From: Neobacillus novalis NBRC 102450
GTDB lineage: Bacteria > Bacillota > Bacilli > Bacillales > Cytobacillaceae
DNA length: 64,000 nt
Direction of reading: 5' to 3'
NCBI RefSeq assembly: GCF_001591805.1
Contig: NZ_BCVP01000012.1
Span: forward strand, 186,001-250,000
Shown here one piece after another: positions 29,533 to 38,538 of the stretch. Position 1 is the stretch's first letter, and each line of letters starts with the position of its first letter. Position numbers and translations under genes: made by a program. Below the pieces are notes generated by a model. It was not told where the DNA came from and made no database searches. It worked only from the letters and a program-made list of their open reading frames with translations.

Positions 29533-29675
29533 AAGCGGAAGCGCCCGGTTAGCGGCGTATGGACTGGAGCGCTTCGACTGAGATAAAGGAAACACGAAGA
29601 GCGGAGCGATTCGATGTTGACTTATCGTAGGGAGAAGAGCGAAGTCCACTAGCCGCTGGGCGCTGGAGCTGGACA
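29531..29675 (+). repeat. Dispersed palindromic repeat, full-length copy
   Basis: About 145 bp running from AAAAGCGGAAGCGCCCGG to CTGGGCGCTGGAGCTGGACA. The ends carry partly complementary arms (AGCGCCC/GGGCGCT and AGCGGC/GCCGCT), so the element can fold. It starts at the cotJB stop codon and ends before the cotJC ribosome site. Related copies are at 48723, 50331 and 58613. Confidence 0.8.
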
Positions 29676-29706
29676 GTAATCAAAGTAAAAAAGGAGGTAT
29701 GTATTA

Positions 29707-30276
29707 ATGTGGATCTATGAAAAGAAGCTCCAATATCCGGTTCGTGTCAGCACGTGCAATCCAACACTGGCAAAATATTTAATTGAGCAATACGGCGGGG
29801 CTGATGGTGAACTTGCAGCGGCCTTACGCTATTTAAATCAAAGATATACCATTCCTGATAAAGTTATTGGCCTTCTGACAGATATCGGAACAGAGGAATT
29901 TGCCCACCTTGAAATGATTGCCACAATGGTTTATAAATTAACGAAAGATGCCACTCCAGAGCAAATGAAAGCGGCTGGACTTGGTGATCATTATGCTAAC
30001 CATGATGGCGCTCTTTTTTATCAAAATGCAGCAGGCGTGCCTTGGACTGCCTCCTATATTGCTGCAAAAGGCGACCCGATTGCTGATTTATATGAAGATA
30101 TAGCGGCAGAAGAGAAGGCCAGGGCCACTTATCAATGGCTCATTAATCTTAGTGACGACCCAGATATAAATGACAGCCTTCGTTTCTTGCGTGAGCGAGA
30201 AATCATTCATGCACAGCGGTTCCGTGAAGCCGTTGAAATCTTAAAAGAAGAAAGAGATAGGCAGACGATTTTTTAG
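29707..30276 (+). CDS. cotJC: CotJC, manganese-catalase-family coat protein
   Basis: 189-aa ferritin-like four-helix protein of the manganese catalase family, starting MWIYEKKLQYPVRVS. Metal-ligand residues are visible in the GTEEFAHLEMIATMV, DIAAEEKARATYQWLI and REREIIHAQRFREA segments. In sporulating Bacillus it lies in the coat inner layers. A strong AAAGGAGG precedes the ATG. It belongs to the cotJ operon, although a repeat separates it from cotJB. Confidence 0.95.
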   Translation: MWIYEKKLQYPVRVSTCNPTLAKYLIEQYGGADGELAAALRYLNQRYTIPDKVIGLLTDIGTEEFAHLEMIATMVYKLTKDATPEQMKAAGLGDHYANHDGALFYQNAAGVPWTASYIAAKGDPIADLYEDIAAEEKARATYQWLINLSDDPDINDSLRFLREREIIHAQRFREAVEILKEERDRQTIF

Positions 30277-30277
30277 A

Positions 30278-30313
30278 AATAAGAAGCAGTTTAAGTCTGC
30301 TTCTTATTTTTTT
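30278..30313 (+). terminator. cotJ operon terminator
   Basis: AAATAAGAAGCAG and CTGCTTCTTATTT form a 13-bp stem followed by eight T residues. It overlaps the 3' end of convergent ypbF. Confidence 0.9.
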
Positions 30314-30759
30314 TCGTGATAAAGGTTGATGTCGTATTGTTTTTTCATGATTTCAAAAACAATATGGCGGTTTTTCCATTCTTCCTCCCTCTTCCATAAA
30401 TCCTTACTGCGGTCGACGATTTCACAGCGCAATTCTTGGAATTCCTTTTCCTTTTTCTCCTTTTGTTGTCTCAAAAGATTCATAGCCCCAAACCCAATAA
30501 TCGTCATACTTAACAACAAAACATTAATGGAATCATTTAAAGCAGCCGATAACATCGCTAAAAAAGAATAAGAATAATGCTCAGCAATAGTAAAATTGAA
30601 ATAAACAAAGAAAAAGAAGGCCAATAAGAGTGTTCCATATACCGAAAAATAATGCCATTTTTTCGTGTCTTCAAACTTTTTCTTCCTTTTTCTCACATTT
30701 TCTAACATTTGCTTTGTTGCTTGATCAGTATTCTCAAGTAATTGGATTGGAGAATCCAT
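30304..30759 (-). CDS. ypbF: YpbF-like membrane protein (DUF2663)
   Basis: A 151-aa protein starting MDSPIQLLENTDQATKQ with two membrane helices (about residues 40-57 and 70-90) flanked by charged, coiled-coil-like segments rich in Lys and Glu. The ATG at 30759 has GGAGGG upstream; five earlier in-frame codons cover that site. Its order relative to ypbE, ypbD and recS matches B. subtilis. Function is unknown. Confidence 0.8.
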   Translation of the reverse strand: MDSPIQLLENTDQATKQMLENVRKRKKKFEDTKKWHYFSVYGTLLLAFFFFVYFNFTIAEHYSYSFLAMLSAALNDSINVLLLSMTIIGFGAMNLLRQQKEKKEKEFQELRCEIVDRSKDLWKREEEWKNRHIVFEIMKKQYDINLYHEKK

Positions 30760-30838
30760 TTTATCACCCTCCATTTCTTAAGCTCCGCCCCTTTTCCATA
30801 TATTCATATGAACTTGTCCTGTACAATATGTTTCTAAA

Positions 30839-30861
30839 ACAAAAAACCGATCTAAGATCGG
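30839..30861 (-). terminator. ypbE intrinsic terminator
   Basis: Minus strand GCCGATC TTA GATCGGT followed by TTTTTG, at the ypbE stop. Confidence 0.8.
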
Positions 30862-31611
30862 CTAGTTGTTTAACGGTATTTTCAAAACTTGACCCACTTG
30901 AATTTGGTCACTGGTCAGATTGTTGGCCTTCTTAATAATCTCAATACCTTTTGCTGAATTATAATATTTCTTCGCCAGTTTATAGAGAGTTTCTTGCCGC
31001 TGGACCGTATGGTAGATCATTTTATCTTGCTTTGGTGGCGTATTCGGTTGGCTATTGGTCTTCTCTGCTTGCTGCGGACTGTTCTTTTCTGAAACCTGCT
31101 TATTCGCATTGCCTGCATTTGGTGCAGGCGGTGGAGCAGAAGAATTGGCATTATTAGTAGTAACAGGCTGGTCAGGTTCGACCTTTGGTTCTTCGCCCTT
31201 TTCTACGGGGGTACTTAAGTCCTTATTATCATCCTTTATTTCCTTCGGTTCCTCAGATTTGTTAGATTTATCGTCTAAGATTTCGTCATCTTTCTTCTGA
31301 TTTTCAAAATTGATTGGTTCATTCCACAATGAGTCTCCTGAATTTTTTTCTGTTCCATTAACTTTTTTCCCGCCATCACGATATGAAATCACACTAAAAA
31401 TGATGATAGGAAGGAGGATAAAGGATAGGACTAGTAAGCGAATGACAGGATATTTTAGCTTCCATTTTGTTTTCTTTTTCTTTTGACGATGAATCTGCTC
31501 TCTCGGAGGTAATTTGTCATCCTCCTCGACAATTTCATTTTTTTCATTAATTTTTTGAATCCGCTGTTTCAATCTCTCCGCTTGATCTCTATATGGTTCT
31601 TCTTTATTCAC
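30862..31611 (-). CDS. ypbE: LysM-containing membrane-anchored protein YpbE
   Basis: 249 residues: a basic cytosolic N-terminus, one membrane helix (about residues 54-71), a low-complexity extracellular linker rich in Lys, Asn, Pro and Glu, and a C-terminal LysM domain (about residues 199-247) that should bind peptidoglycan. The GTG start overlaps the ypbD stop. It is part of the ypbB-recS-ypbD-ypbE run. Confidence 0.85.
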   Translation of the reverse strand: MNKEEPYRDQAERLKQRIQKINEKNEIVEEDDKLPPREQIHRQKKKKTKWKLKYPVIRLLVLSFILLPIIIFSVISYRDGGKKVNGTEKNSGDSLWNEPINFENQKKDDEILDDKSNKSEEPKEIKDDNKDLSTPVEKGEEPKVEPDQPVTTNNANSSAPPPAPNAGNANKQVSEKNSPQQAEKTNSQPNTPPKQDKMIYHTVQRQETLYKLAKKYYNSAKGIEIIKKANNLTSDQIQVGQVLKIPLNN

Positions 31612-32213
31612 GTCGCAGCTCCCCCCTGTTCATCAGCCGTTTTTATCCGTCTTAATTTTATATATATGCCCAAAAGAAAATCGATAACAAAATGCATAAC
31701 AATCGTAACCGCTAAATTATCTGTCCACTGATAAATCATCCCAATAACAAAGCTTAGTAAGATAATATTTAAAAATAAGAACCAATTAAAAAGGTAGCGA
31801 TAGTGGATAATCGCAAAAATTATGCTTGCTAGGATGAGACCAACCCTTGTTTGAATAATCCCGCGGAATAGTAATTCTTCACTAAATGCGACCAGCCCGG
31901 CAATCACCATTATATGGATAAAACTTCTTTTTCTAAAAATCCTTTCATTAAGTCCCCCGTCATCATAAAAAGAAGCAGGCAGCAATTTCATTAATACGAT
32001 ATCAATGATAACTACAGCAACACCAGCAGGTATGCCGATAATAGCAATATTAATGTCATTCAAGTGAATCTTGCTCAAATAGGAGAAATGATCAAATAAG
32101 AGAAATCCTAAAATGAACGAAATTGCCAGTAGAATGATTTGGGTCATATATAGGTGAAAAAGTAGATCTTTATCCGTTAAACTTATGATTAATTCATTAT
32201 ACTTTTTTTTCAT
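31608..32213 (-). CDS. ypbD: CPBP-family intramembrane protease YpbD
   Basis: 201-aa multi-pass membrane protein with the CAAX-protease/bacteriocin-processing motifs: FSEELLFRGIIQTRV carrying the EExxxR signature, IIFAIIHYRYLFNW as the FxxxH-like motif, and VTIVMHFVIDFLLG for motif 3. The ATG overlaps the recS stop by four bases. Substrate is unknown. Confidence 0.87.
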   Translation of the reverse strand: MKKKYNELIISLTDKDLLFHLYMTQIILLAISFILGFLLFDHFSYLSKIHLNDINIAIIGIPAGVAVVIIDIVLMKLLPASFYDDGGLNERIFRKRSFIHIMVIAGLVAFSEELLFRGIIQTRVGLILASIIFAIIHYRYLFNWFLFLNIILLSFVIGMIYQWTDNLAVTIVMHFVIDFLLGIYIKLRRIKTADEQGGAAT

Positions 32214-33718
32214 TTGCTCAGCTCACGATTAGTTAAGATTTTGGCAAGATAATCCTTCCACAACTGCTCATTTTCTTTAAGCGTTAGTGTTTGCTGTCCC
32301 GTTTGGTAATCGTTTAATTTCAGCCCGCATTGATCACAGCAGAATGGAATCTTTCCCGACAATGTTTCATCAAAATATTGCAAGATTAATTCTCTCCGGC
32401 ACAAAGTGGATTCCACCCATTTTTTCATTTGAAAAATATTTTTTTTCTTAACGATTAATCTTTCTTTTATTAATTTCTTAAAATCTGCTTGTAGCTCTTC
32501 AAGCTGACTTGTATGACGATGCGGGCTGTTAACAAAGTCCTCGACCATTCTCCATTGAATGTCTGAAAAACCACCAAGTTCTTTAAACGAATTCGGCAGT
32601 TGCACTCTAACATCCATTAATCGTTGTTCATTCGATATTCTCTTGAACAGCCAATCAATTTGCTGCTCTGAAGGTAATTCTCCTTCTGCAAGATGGATTG
32701 GAAGCTGCTCATCTCCAGGTGAATGCAATAATACCGCAATACAAGGAAGTCCATCACGGCCTGCCCTGCCGATTTCCTGAAGATAAGATTCCATTTGCAT
32801 CGGCATGTGATAGTGGATAATAAACCGAATATTTTCTTTATTTACCCCCATCCCAAATGCACTTGTTGCACAGATTACATCAAGCTGCCCGAAGATAAAT
32901 TGTTGTTGAATCAAAATTCTTGAATTTTGATCCAATCCTCCGTGATAGGGCATTGCCCGGCAAATCCCTTTATCTACTAGTAATGATGCCATTTGTTCTG
33001 CCGCTTTTTTGCTTGTAAAATAAATGATTCCTGGTTTTTGCAGATTAGTTACCAGCTCTATGACTCTGTCTTGCTTATCATGATAATCGGGTACGTTTTC
33101 AACATACATCGCTATATTCGGGCGGTCAATCGTCGATTCTATTTTGTTTATTTCTTCTATTCGAAGAGAAGCAATAATATCCTCTCGTACCTTGCTTGTA
33201 GCTGTCGCGGTAAGTGCAAGGGTTAAGGGATTTCCTAATTTTTGACGAATGTCGCCCAGCTTTGAATAATCAGGACGAAAATCATAACCCCATTGTGAGA
33301 TACAATGCGCTTCATCAACGACAAACAATGAGATGTCAAGGTCTTGCAGTCTTCTCATTATAAAGGGAATCCGGAGCATTTCGGGCGATAGGAAAATATA
33401 CTTATAGCTGCTTAAGCTGCTAAGAACATGATTTCTTTCCTCTGTTGAAAGAAAAGAATTCAAAGCAATGACCCTTTTTTCGCCAAACCGTTTAAATTGC
33501 TCTACCTGATCCTGCATGAGGGAAAGAAGTGGAGAAATAATTAAGATTTTCCCTTTTAAAATAAGTCCAGGTAGTTGGTAACACAAAGATTTACCTGTTC
33601 CTGTCGGCAGCATCGCCAATGTATGATTTCCTGCCAGGATGGATGAGATTACCTCCTTCTGCCCGGTTTTAAACGAATGATAACCAAAATGCTTTTCTAA
33701 AATACTTTCTAATTCCAT
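32210..33718 (-). CDS. recS: RecQ-family ATP-dependent DNA helicase RecS
   Basis: 3'-5' superfamily 2 helicase for recombination repair. The 502-aa protein shows motif I MLPTGTGKSLCYQLP, motif II VDEAHCISQWGYDFRPDY, motif III TATAT, motif V SAFGMGVNKENIRFIIHY and motif VI QEIGRAGRDG. The C-terminus has a CDQCG cysteine pair resembling a zinc element. It is shorter than RecQ and lacks an HRDC domain. Its start overlaps the ypbB stop. Confidence 0.93.
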   Translation of the reverse strand: MELESILEKHFGYHSFKTGQKEVISSILAGNHTLAMLPTGTGKSLCYQLPGLILKGKILIISPLLSLMQDQVEQFKRFGEKRVIALNSFLSTEERNHVLSSLSSYKYIFLSPEMLRIPFIMRRLQDLDISLFVVDEAHCISQWGYDFRPDYSKLGDIRQKLGNPLTLALTATATSKVREDIIASLRIEEINKIESTIDRPNIAMYVENVPDYHDKQDRVIELVTNLQKPGIIYFTSKKAAEQMASLLVDKGICRAMPYHGGLDQNSRILIQQQFIFGQLDVICATSAFGMGVNKENIRFIIHYHMPMQMESYLQEIGRAGRDGLPCIAVLLHSPGDEQLPIHLAEGELPSEQQIDWLFKRISNEQRLMDVRVQLPNSFKELGGFSDIQWRMVEDFVNSPHRHTSQLEELQADFKKLIKERLIVKKKNIFQMKKWVESTLCRRELILQYFDETLSGKIPFCCDQCGLKLNDYQTGQQTLTLKENEQLWKDYLAKILTNRELSK

Positions 33719-34755
33719 TACCGATCACCATACTTCGCCAGCACCAACCTTATTTGAAAATAAGTGGCTGCCGGCACTTTCTCCCTTATCAGCTTTAGCT
33801 TTTTAGTAGCTGAATGGTTGGATATTTCCAGAATTTTCGTTTGCAGCTCTGAATCCACATAAGTATCTATAGAGAAATCATCGACATTTAATGCAAATTC
33901 AACAAAATGATCTTCAATTGTACTTAATTTCAGCTGCCTGTAAGTTGCAATCATCTCAGGTGAAAATCCTTGATTTAATAGTTTTTGCGTTTTCCTTGAA
34001 GAGAGTGTTAGTTCATTTTCTTGCTTTAAATCGTGAATTAACATGGCTAAAACCGTAAGGCGAGTGGCATTATCGCTAATTTTTCGAATTAAGTAATGGA
34101 GTGTATTTAAGAATCCAATATGGTAATCGTGATATTCCAGCTGCAGTCTTTTAGCTGTCTGCGAAGCCGTTAATCCAATCTGCTGAAAACCTGTCAGCCG
34201 AAACACCAACAGCGAGGGATCAATTTCATTGGCGTCATTGAAGCATTCCACTAGCTCGGAATAAACAATTGCACCCATTTCCTTTCTTGGTACTTTAATT
34301 TCCTTTAAAACAGATTTCAGCCATTGATGAACATGCTTATTTTTTTGGATAGGTATGTATCTTGATTCTTGGAATACAAGATTCGAAGTGACCTGAATAA
34401 ATAGACTCAGCCTTTCCCAAAACTGCGTTGTGAATGGATGATAGTCCCAGCCATTTAGGAATTCCGGTAATGGATGGTTTCCTAAAAAAGACTTGCCTGC
34501 GGGCGTAAGAAGGAATCGTTGTTCGCCACCATTACAGATCCACTCGCTTTCTTGCATCCATTGAATTATTTCTTCGAAGGATTCTCTTGATAGGGGTTCG
34601 TATACTCCAAAAAAGTTTTTCAACGAAAATAAATGGGCATCTTGGATGGTTTGAGATGATTTTTTTCCATTCAAAAGGTGGAAGATGGAATATATTGTCC
34701 GTTCCCCGTTTAATTGTGTTAAACAGTAAAGTATTATTGAGGCTAATTGTGCCAT
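33718..34755 (-). CDS. ypbB: Helix-turn-helix protein YpbB, helicase partner
   Basis: 345 residues ending in a helicase-associated helix-turn-helix region ([15 protein letters not shown], about residues 198-212, and a C-terminal helical domain). GGAGG precedes the ATG. It is translationally coupled to recS (TAATG), so the two products probably work together. The partnership is inference from gene order, and no enzymatic motif is seen. Confidence 0.82.
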   Translation of the reverse strand: MAQLASIILYCLTQLNGERTIYSIFHLLNGKKSSQTIQDAHLFSLKNFFGVYEPLSRESFEEIIQWMQESEWICNGGEQRFLLTPAGKSFLGNHPLPEFLNGWDYHPFTTQFWERLSLFIQVTSNLVFQESRYIPIQKNKHVHQWLKSVLKEIKVPRKEMGAIVYSELVECFNDANEIDPSLLVFRLTGFQQIGLTASQTAKRLQLEYHDYHIGFLNTLHYLIRKISDNATRLTVLAMLIHDLKQENELTLSSRKTQKLLNQGFSPEMIATYRQLKLSTIEDHFVEFALNVDDFSIDTYVDSELQTKILEISNHSATKKLKLIREKVPAATYFQIRLVLAKYGDR

Positions 34756-34912
34756 CCAAGCTCCTCCCCCACACTTTTTTCGAATTTTCTCGACAAAATG
34801 TCCTTTTTTTCTTATTTTATTCTACCATGAAATGAGGATTCTTGTTGCCCGAAATTGTGGAAGTTTATTAAATTCAAATAAACAAACAATAGTATTTAAA
34901 AGCATTTTTCTA

Positions 34913-34941
34913 TTGAAAAGTTGCTCATACAGTTTTACAAT
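34913..34941 (+). promoter_or_regulatory. SigA promoter of fer
   Basis: TTGAAA (34913-34918), a 17-base spacer and TACAAT (34936-34941) form a good SigA promoter about 80 bases before the ferredoxin start. Confidence 0.7.
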
Positions 34942-34992
34942 AGAAATGAGTAATGCGTTTCCATTTTCAGAATGGAAAACGAGGAAGAATAA

Positions 34993-35271
<279 letters not shown>

Positions 35272-35302
35272 TATTTTGTCAAAAAAATATTATTAAGCTA
35301 CT

Positions 35303-35335
35303 ACCCCCCCGCCTTTTTAGGTGGGGGTTTTTTTA
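35303..35335 (+). terminator. fer intrinsic terminator
   Basis: A C-rich arm (35303-35313) pairs with GGTGGGGGT and is followed by a T run; directly abuts the opposing ribU terminator. Confidence 0.85.
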
Positions 35336-35372
35336 TTAAAAAAGGCAAACAGGAGAACTCCTGAATGCCTTT
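35336..35372 (-). terminator. ribU intrinsic terminator
   Basis: Minus strand AAAGGCATTCAGGAG pairs with CTCCTGTTTGCCTTT with two mismatches and then T residues. Confidence 0.85.
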
Positions 35373-35378
35373 CATTTA

Positions 35379-35972
35379 CTATGCACTTTTTATCGTTGAG
35401 AATTTATTAATCCACGCCTGCATCCGGGTGAACAGTAACATAAAGACGAAAGACATGATAACTCCTTTTATGATGTTGAACGGCAGAATTCCAGGTACCA
35501 CATAGTTACGCATGTCAGGAAAATTCAAGAGGGCAGTATAGGCTGGGAGTATAAAAAGATAATTTAATACACTCATCATAACCGCCATTATGGTTGTGCC
35601 AAGTATTAACGCAAGTGTCATGCCCTTCCTCGTCTTTATTTTATTGTATACATAATACGTCGGCAAGATAAACAGAATACCCGCTAGAAAATTAGCAATA
35701 TGGCCTACTGGAATTCCTGTTTGACTTCCGGTCGCAATATAATTTAGAACATTTTTGAAAAACTCAACTAATATTCCTGCAATCGGCCCAAAGAGTAACG
35801 CTGCAATCAATGCGGGGATATCGCTGAAATCGATTAATAAGAAACCTTGGAATGGCGGCAATGGAAAATTTAATAGCATTAAAAGATAGGCGATACTGCT
35901 AAGCATTCCAATTGTCACCATCGTTTTTACCTTTGTGTTCTTTGTGTTCTTTGTGTTCTTTGTGTTCTTCAT
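35379..35972 (-). CDS. ribU: Riboflavin ECF transporter substrate-binding subunit RibU
   Basis: Membrane S-component that captures riboflavin and works with a shared energy-coupling module. The 197-aa protein has five to six hydrophobic helices and the segment FPLPPFQGFLLIDFSDIPALI characteristic of RibU. Its N-terminus is a simple repeat, MKNTKNTKNTKNTKVKT, encoded by tandem 9-bp units. An FMN riboswitch lies upstream, which supports the assignment. It was called ypaA in B. subtilis. Confidence 0.95.
   Translation of the reverse strand: MKNTKNTKNTKNTKVKTMVTIGMLSSIAYLLMLLNFPLPPFQGFLLIDFSDIPALIAALLFGPIAGILVEFFKNVLNYIATGSQTGIPVGHIANFLAGILFILPTYYVYNKIKTRKGMTLALILGTTIMAVMMSVLNYLFILPAYTALLNFPDMRNYVVPGILPFNIIKGVIMSFVFMLLFTRMQAWINKFSTIKSA
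35930..35969 (-). repeat. Four tandem 9-bp units in the ribU start region
   Basis: The plus strand shows the unit CTTTGTGTT repeated about four times; the coding strand reads AAGAACACA, giving the Lys-Asn-Thr repeat just after the start codon. The repeat is a multiple of three, so length changes keep the frame. Confidence 0.9.
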
Positions 35973-36036
35973 TTTCCTCTCTCCTTTTTTGATCCATCGC
36001 TTAAGGAAGAGAGGTTCAGCAATTCAGATGCCTTGT

Positions 36037-36075
36037 AAAAAAAATACCCTCAAGATTTAATCTTGAGGGAGATTT
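36037..36075 (-). terminator. Riboswitch-controlled terminator of ribU leader
   Basis: Minus strand CTCCCTCAAGATT and AATCTTGAGGGTA form a strong stem followed by eight T residues, between the FMN aptamer and the ribU start. FMN binding would favour this terminator. Confidence 0.88.
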
Positions 36076-36134
36076 ACGAAGGCATGCTTAATAAACGTTC
36101 ATCAATAAATATTTTTTGAACGTCTGCAGAACCT

Positions 36135-36262
36135 CCATCTTCTCCCATCCAGACTATACTGTCGGCTTTGGAATCGCACCAAATCCTGCCAAAAAAGGCT
36201 CGCGGGCTTAGAGTATTAGCTACTCAATACCGCCGATCGGGAATTTCACCCTGCCCCGAAGA
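36135..36262 (-). promoter_or_regulatory. FMN riboswitch (RFN element)
   Basis: Minus strand shows the conserved RFN blocks in order: TTCGGGGCAGGGTGAAATTCC, CGATCGGCGGTA, an AGCCCGCGAGCC arm, GGCAGGATTTGGTG, CCGACAGTATAGTCTGGATG and GGGAGAAGATGG. It precedes a terminator and ribU, giving feedback repression of riboflavin uptake by FMN. Confidence 0.97.
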
Positions 36263-36370
36263 TAGATCGATATTAAATTACAAGTTAATTATACTTTAGA
36301 AACGTCATTTTGTTAAGCGAAAGATTTCACCTATCATTTTTTTGGCTTGTTTTTCAACATTTTCGTGACA

Positions 36371-36398
36371 AAACCCGTGGACATATTTGTCCACGGGT
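36371..36398 (-). terminator. M23 peptidase gene terminator
   Basis: Minus strand ACCCGTGGACA AATA TGTCCACGGGT followed by TTTG, a perfect 11-bp stem just after the stop. Confidence 0.85.
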
Positions 36399-36408
36399 CA
36401 TAAGATAA

Positions 36409-37170
36409 TCATTGAATAACCAATACTTGTTTCGGTCTAATAAGATCAGAAGTAAGGTGGTTTATTTTTTTTATTTTCGTTATGGTAATCTTTTGTTTTT
36501 TTGCAATGGAGTACAAGGTATCGCCTTGTTTGACGATGTAGGTGGCAGCTTTTGATGAAATACTTGATTGTGACTTGCCTTCGACTTCCGGATGCAAATG
36601 GGAGCTTGCCGCTAAAACATTTTCAACAATGCTTGCAATTCCACCCTGTACTGCTTCGCCGACGTCCGCTTTTCCGAGGAGACTTTCCGGATCCATTGCA
36701 TATCTTTTATCATATCTCCATTCCATTTGATGGGTCTCAAAATGGAGATGGGTTCCGGTGGCTACTCCTGTTCTCCCCATTTTCCCAATGACTTCACCCT
36801 GTTTTATCGTTTGGCCAGGTAATACAGTCCGCTTATTTAAGTGGGCATAAACGGTTACCAAATTACTTGGATGTTTAATAAATACCACATTCCCATATGT
36901 ATTAGAATAATAGGCTTTCACTACTTCTCCACTATCAACAGCCAGCACCGGAGTATCGATTTTCCCGGCTATATCGATTCCTTTATGTTTTCCCTGCCTC
37001 GTTCCATATGTATCCGATATTACACCGTCTGCCGGCCAAATCCAGCGATCCTTCATTTCTTTTGTCTCGTGCATACCCGCAGCCTCCGAATGTTTGCCGC
37101 CTAAGAACAATAAACTGATACAAAGCGCCATAATGATGGCAATCAAAAACCTCTTTATGTAGTCACGCAT
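36409..37170 (-). CDS. Secreted M23 peptidoglycan endopeptidase with LysM
   Basis: 253 residues. An N-terminal signal peptide (about residues 5-31, ending SEAA) precedes an M23 (lysostaphin-type) zinc peptidase with HKGIDIAG near residue 62 and THLHFETH near 140, holding zinc ligands. A C-terminal LysM domain (about residues 208-253) starts YIVKQGDTLYSIAKK. The combination suggests cell-wall or spore-wall turnover. No specific symbol is assigned; the neighbouring genes (ribU, rsiX) give no clear functional link. Confidence 0.85.
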   Translation of the reverse strand: MRDYIKRFLIAIIMALCISLLFLGGKHSEAAGMHETKEMKDRWIWPADGVISDTYGTRQGKHKGIDIAGKIDTPVLAVDSGEVVKAYYSNTYGNVVFIKHPSNLVTVYAHLNKRTVLPGQTIKQGEVIGKMGRTGVATGTHLHFETHQMEWRYDKRYAMDPESLLGKADVGEAVQGGIASIVENVLAASSHLHPEVEGKSQSSISSKAATYIVKQGDTLYSIAKKQKITITKIKKINHLTSDLIRPKQVLVIQ

Positions 37171-37302
37171 ATTTCATTTTCCTCCTTATAACTTGTCCGC
37201 ACTCTTCCACACCATATGTTGGTTTATCAGATTTAGAACATATGGATTAGGGAGTCAGGACTAGAGCATATTTGTTATAATTTGGACTACACTTCAATTT
37301 TA

Positions 37303-37335
37303 TGCAAAAAAAAATCAACCTGCTCGGTTGATTTT
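37303..37335 (-). terminator. rsiX intrinsic terminator
   Basis: Minus strand AAAATCAACC GAGCA GGTTGATTTT followed by TTTTT, at the rsiX stop. Confidence 0.88.
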
Positions 37336-37341
37336 AAAAAT

Positions 37342-38538
37342 CTATTGGATATCACGGAGGTTTGGAGCTACTGGCACCTTGGTCTCCTTAGTTAAATCAA
37401 ATGGTCCAAGATGTGTTAATTGTGAATCCTTGACAACTACTTTTTCCAAGCCGAATTGTTTAGCTGTTAACAGCAACGCCTCAAACGAAGCTAATGTAAA
37501 CTGATCATCTTTCATGTCGATAATGCTCTTAAATGAAACAAATAAAGTTTTGTCGTTTACGGTTACATCGGTTAACGGCTGTAAATGCTCCAAAGAGCTT
37601 GTCAGCTTGTACGTAGGGTTATTGGTCTCCATATCCGCAAAGGCACTCTGAATATCGCTATAAGCATCTATTGAAGGTGCTAAAAATGGCAAATTGCTTC
37701 CTTCGGGAAAATGAAAGAAAAAAGCATGTTTTTTCACATCAATAATATCATGATTTTTTACTCTACCCTCATTACCGAACTCAATACCTTTTTCGTTATT
37801 TGTAAAGAAATTCAACTTTTTAATTGTGCTATTTGAGGATACATCATTATTTAAGGTTTTAATAAAACTGGTTTCCTCTGCTGATCCTTGTCCGTACTTA
37901 TGATCATCCGGAACCACAACGTCCACACTATTTGTTTTTTCATCGATATTCATCGAAAGTTTAAGAGGATAGTAATCAGACAATCCCCATTCCTCTTCCT
38001 TTAAGTTCGCCATATTATCAACAAATAGTGTTAACCAAGACTTATCTTTTTCAGCAGGAACGATAATCGAAACAGGAACGAGAATCTGCGCCTGTGAGTC
38101 CGGAATCCAATAGGTTAATACCGTTCTATCCCCAACTTCATCCTCATAGACTGCTGTTTTGATGCTGGCTGCACTCATAAGCTCCATTTTTTTGTCGTTC
38201 GTTTCAGAAACCGACTTATTTGGTGTAGAAGCTTGGTCTTTCATTGCAATGGTTGAATCCTTTTCAGCTGCTTTCATTGCTTGGCTGTTCCCTGATGATT
38301 TTTCCTCTTGTGCGGTATCAAACGAGAAATTTGTCCCATCGTTCATTTTCGGAACTAAGATGAAGAAAAGCAACAATGCCGCCACAGCAGCCAAGCCTGG
38401 TAACAGCCATGTTTTCGTTTTACGTTTATTTAGTGAAAGATTTTGGTAAATGTCACGAGGATCGCGATGATCTTTAATTTTTGGCATTTGCATTAATAGT
38501 TCTTCGAGCTCTCTATCGCTCCACTCCGACTTTTTCAC
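37342..38538 (-). CDS. rsiX: Anti-sigma-X factor RsiX
   Basis: Membrane-anchored negative regulator of SigX. The 398-aa protein has a short cytosolic N-terminus, one membrane helix (about residues 44-63, LLPGLAAVAALLLFFILVP), a Ser/Thr/Lys-rich linker and a large extracytoplasmic domain with two beta-rich repeats. Translation starts at GTG behind AGGAGG, inside the end of sigX, so the two genes overlap by 26 bases. It is slightly longer than B. subtilis RsiX. Confidence 0.88.
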   Translation of the reverse strand: MKKSEWSDRELEELLMQMPKIKDHRDPRDIYQNLSLNKRKTKTWLLPGLAAVAALLLFFILVPKMNDGTNFSFDTAQEEKSSGNSQAMKAAEKDSTIAMKDQASTPNKSVSETNDKKMELMSAASIKTAVYEDEVGDRTVLTYWIPDSQAQILVPVSIIVPAEKDKSWLTLFVDNMANLKEEEWGLSDYYPLKLSMNIDEKTNSVDVVVPDDHKYGQGSAEETSFIKTLNNDVSSNSTIKKLNFFTNNEKGIEFGNEGRVKNHDIIDVKKHAFFFHFPEGSNLPFLAPSIDAYSDIQSAFADMETNNPTYKLTSSLEHLQPLTDVTVNDKTLFVSFKSIIDMKDDQFTLASFEALLLTAKQFGLEKVVVKDSQLTHLGPFDLTKETKVPVAPNLRDIQ

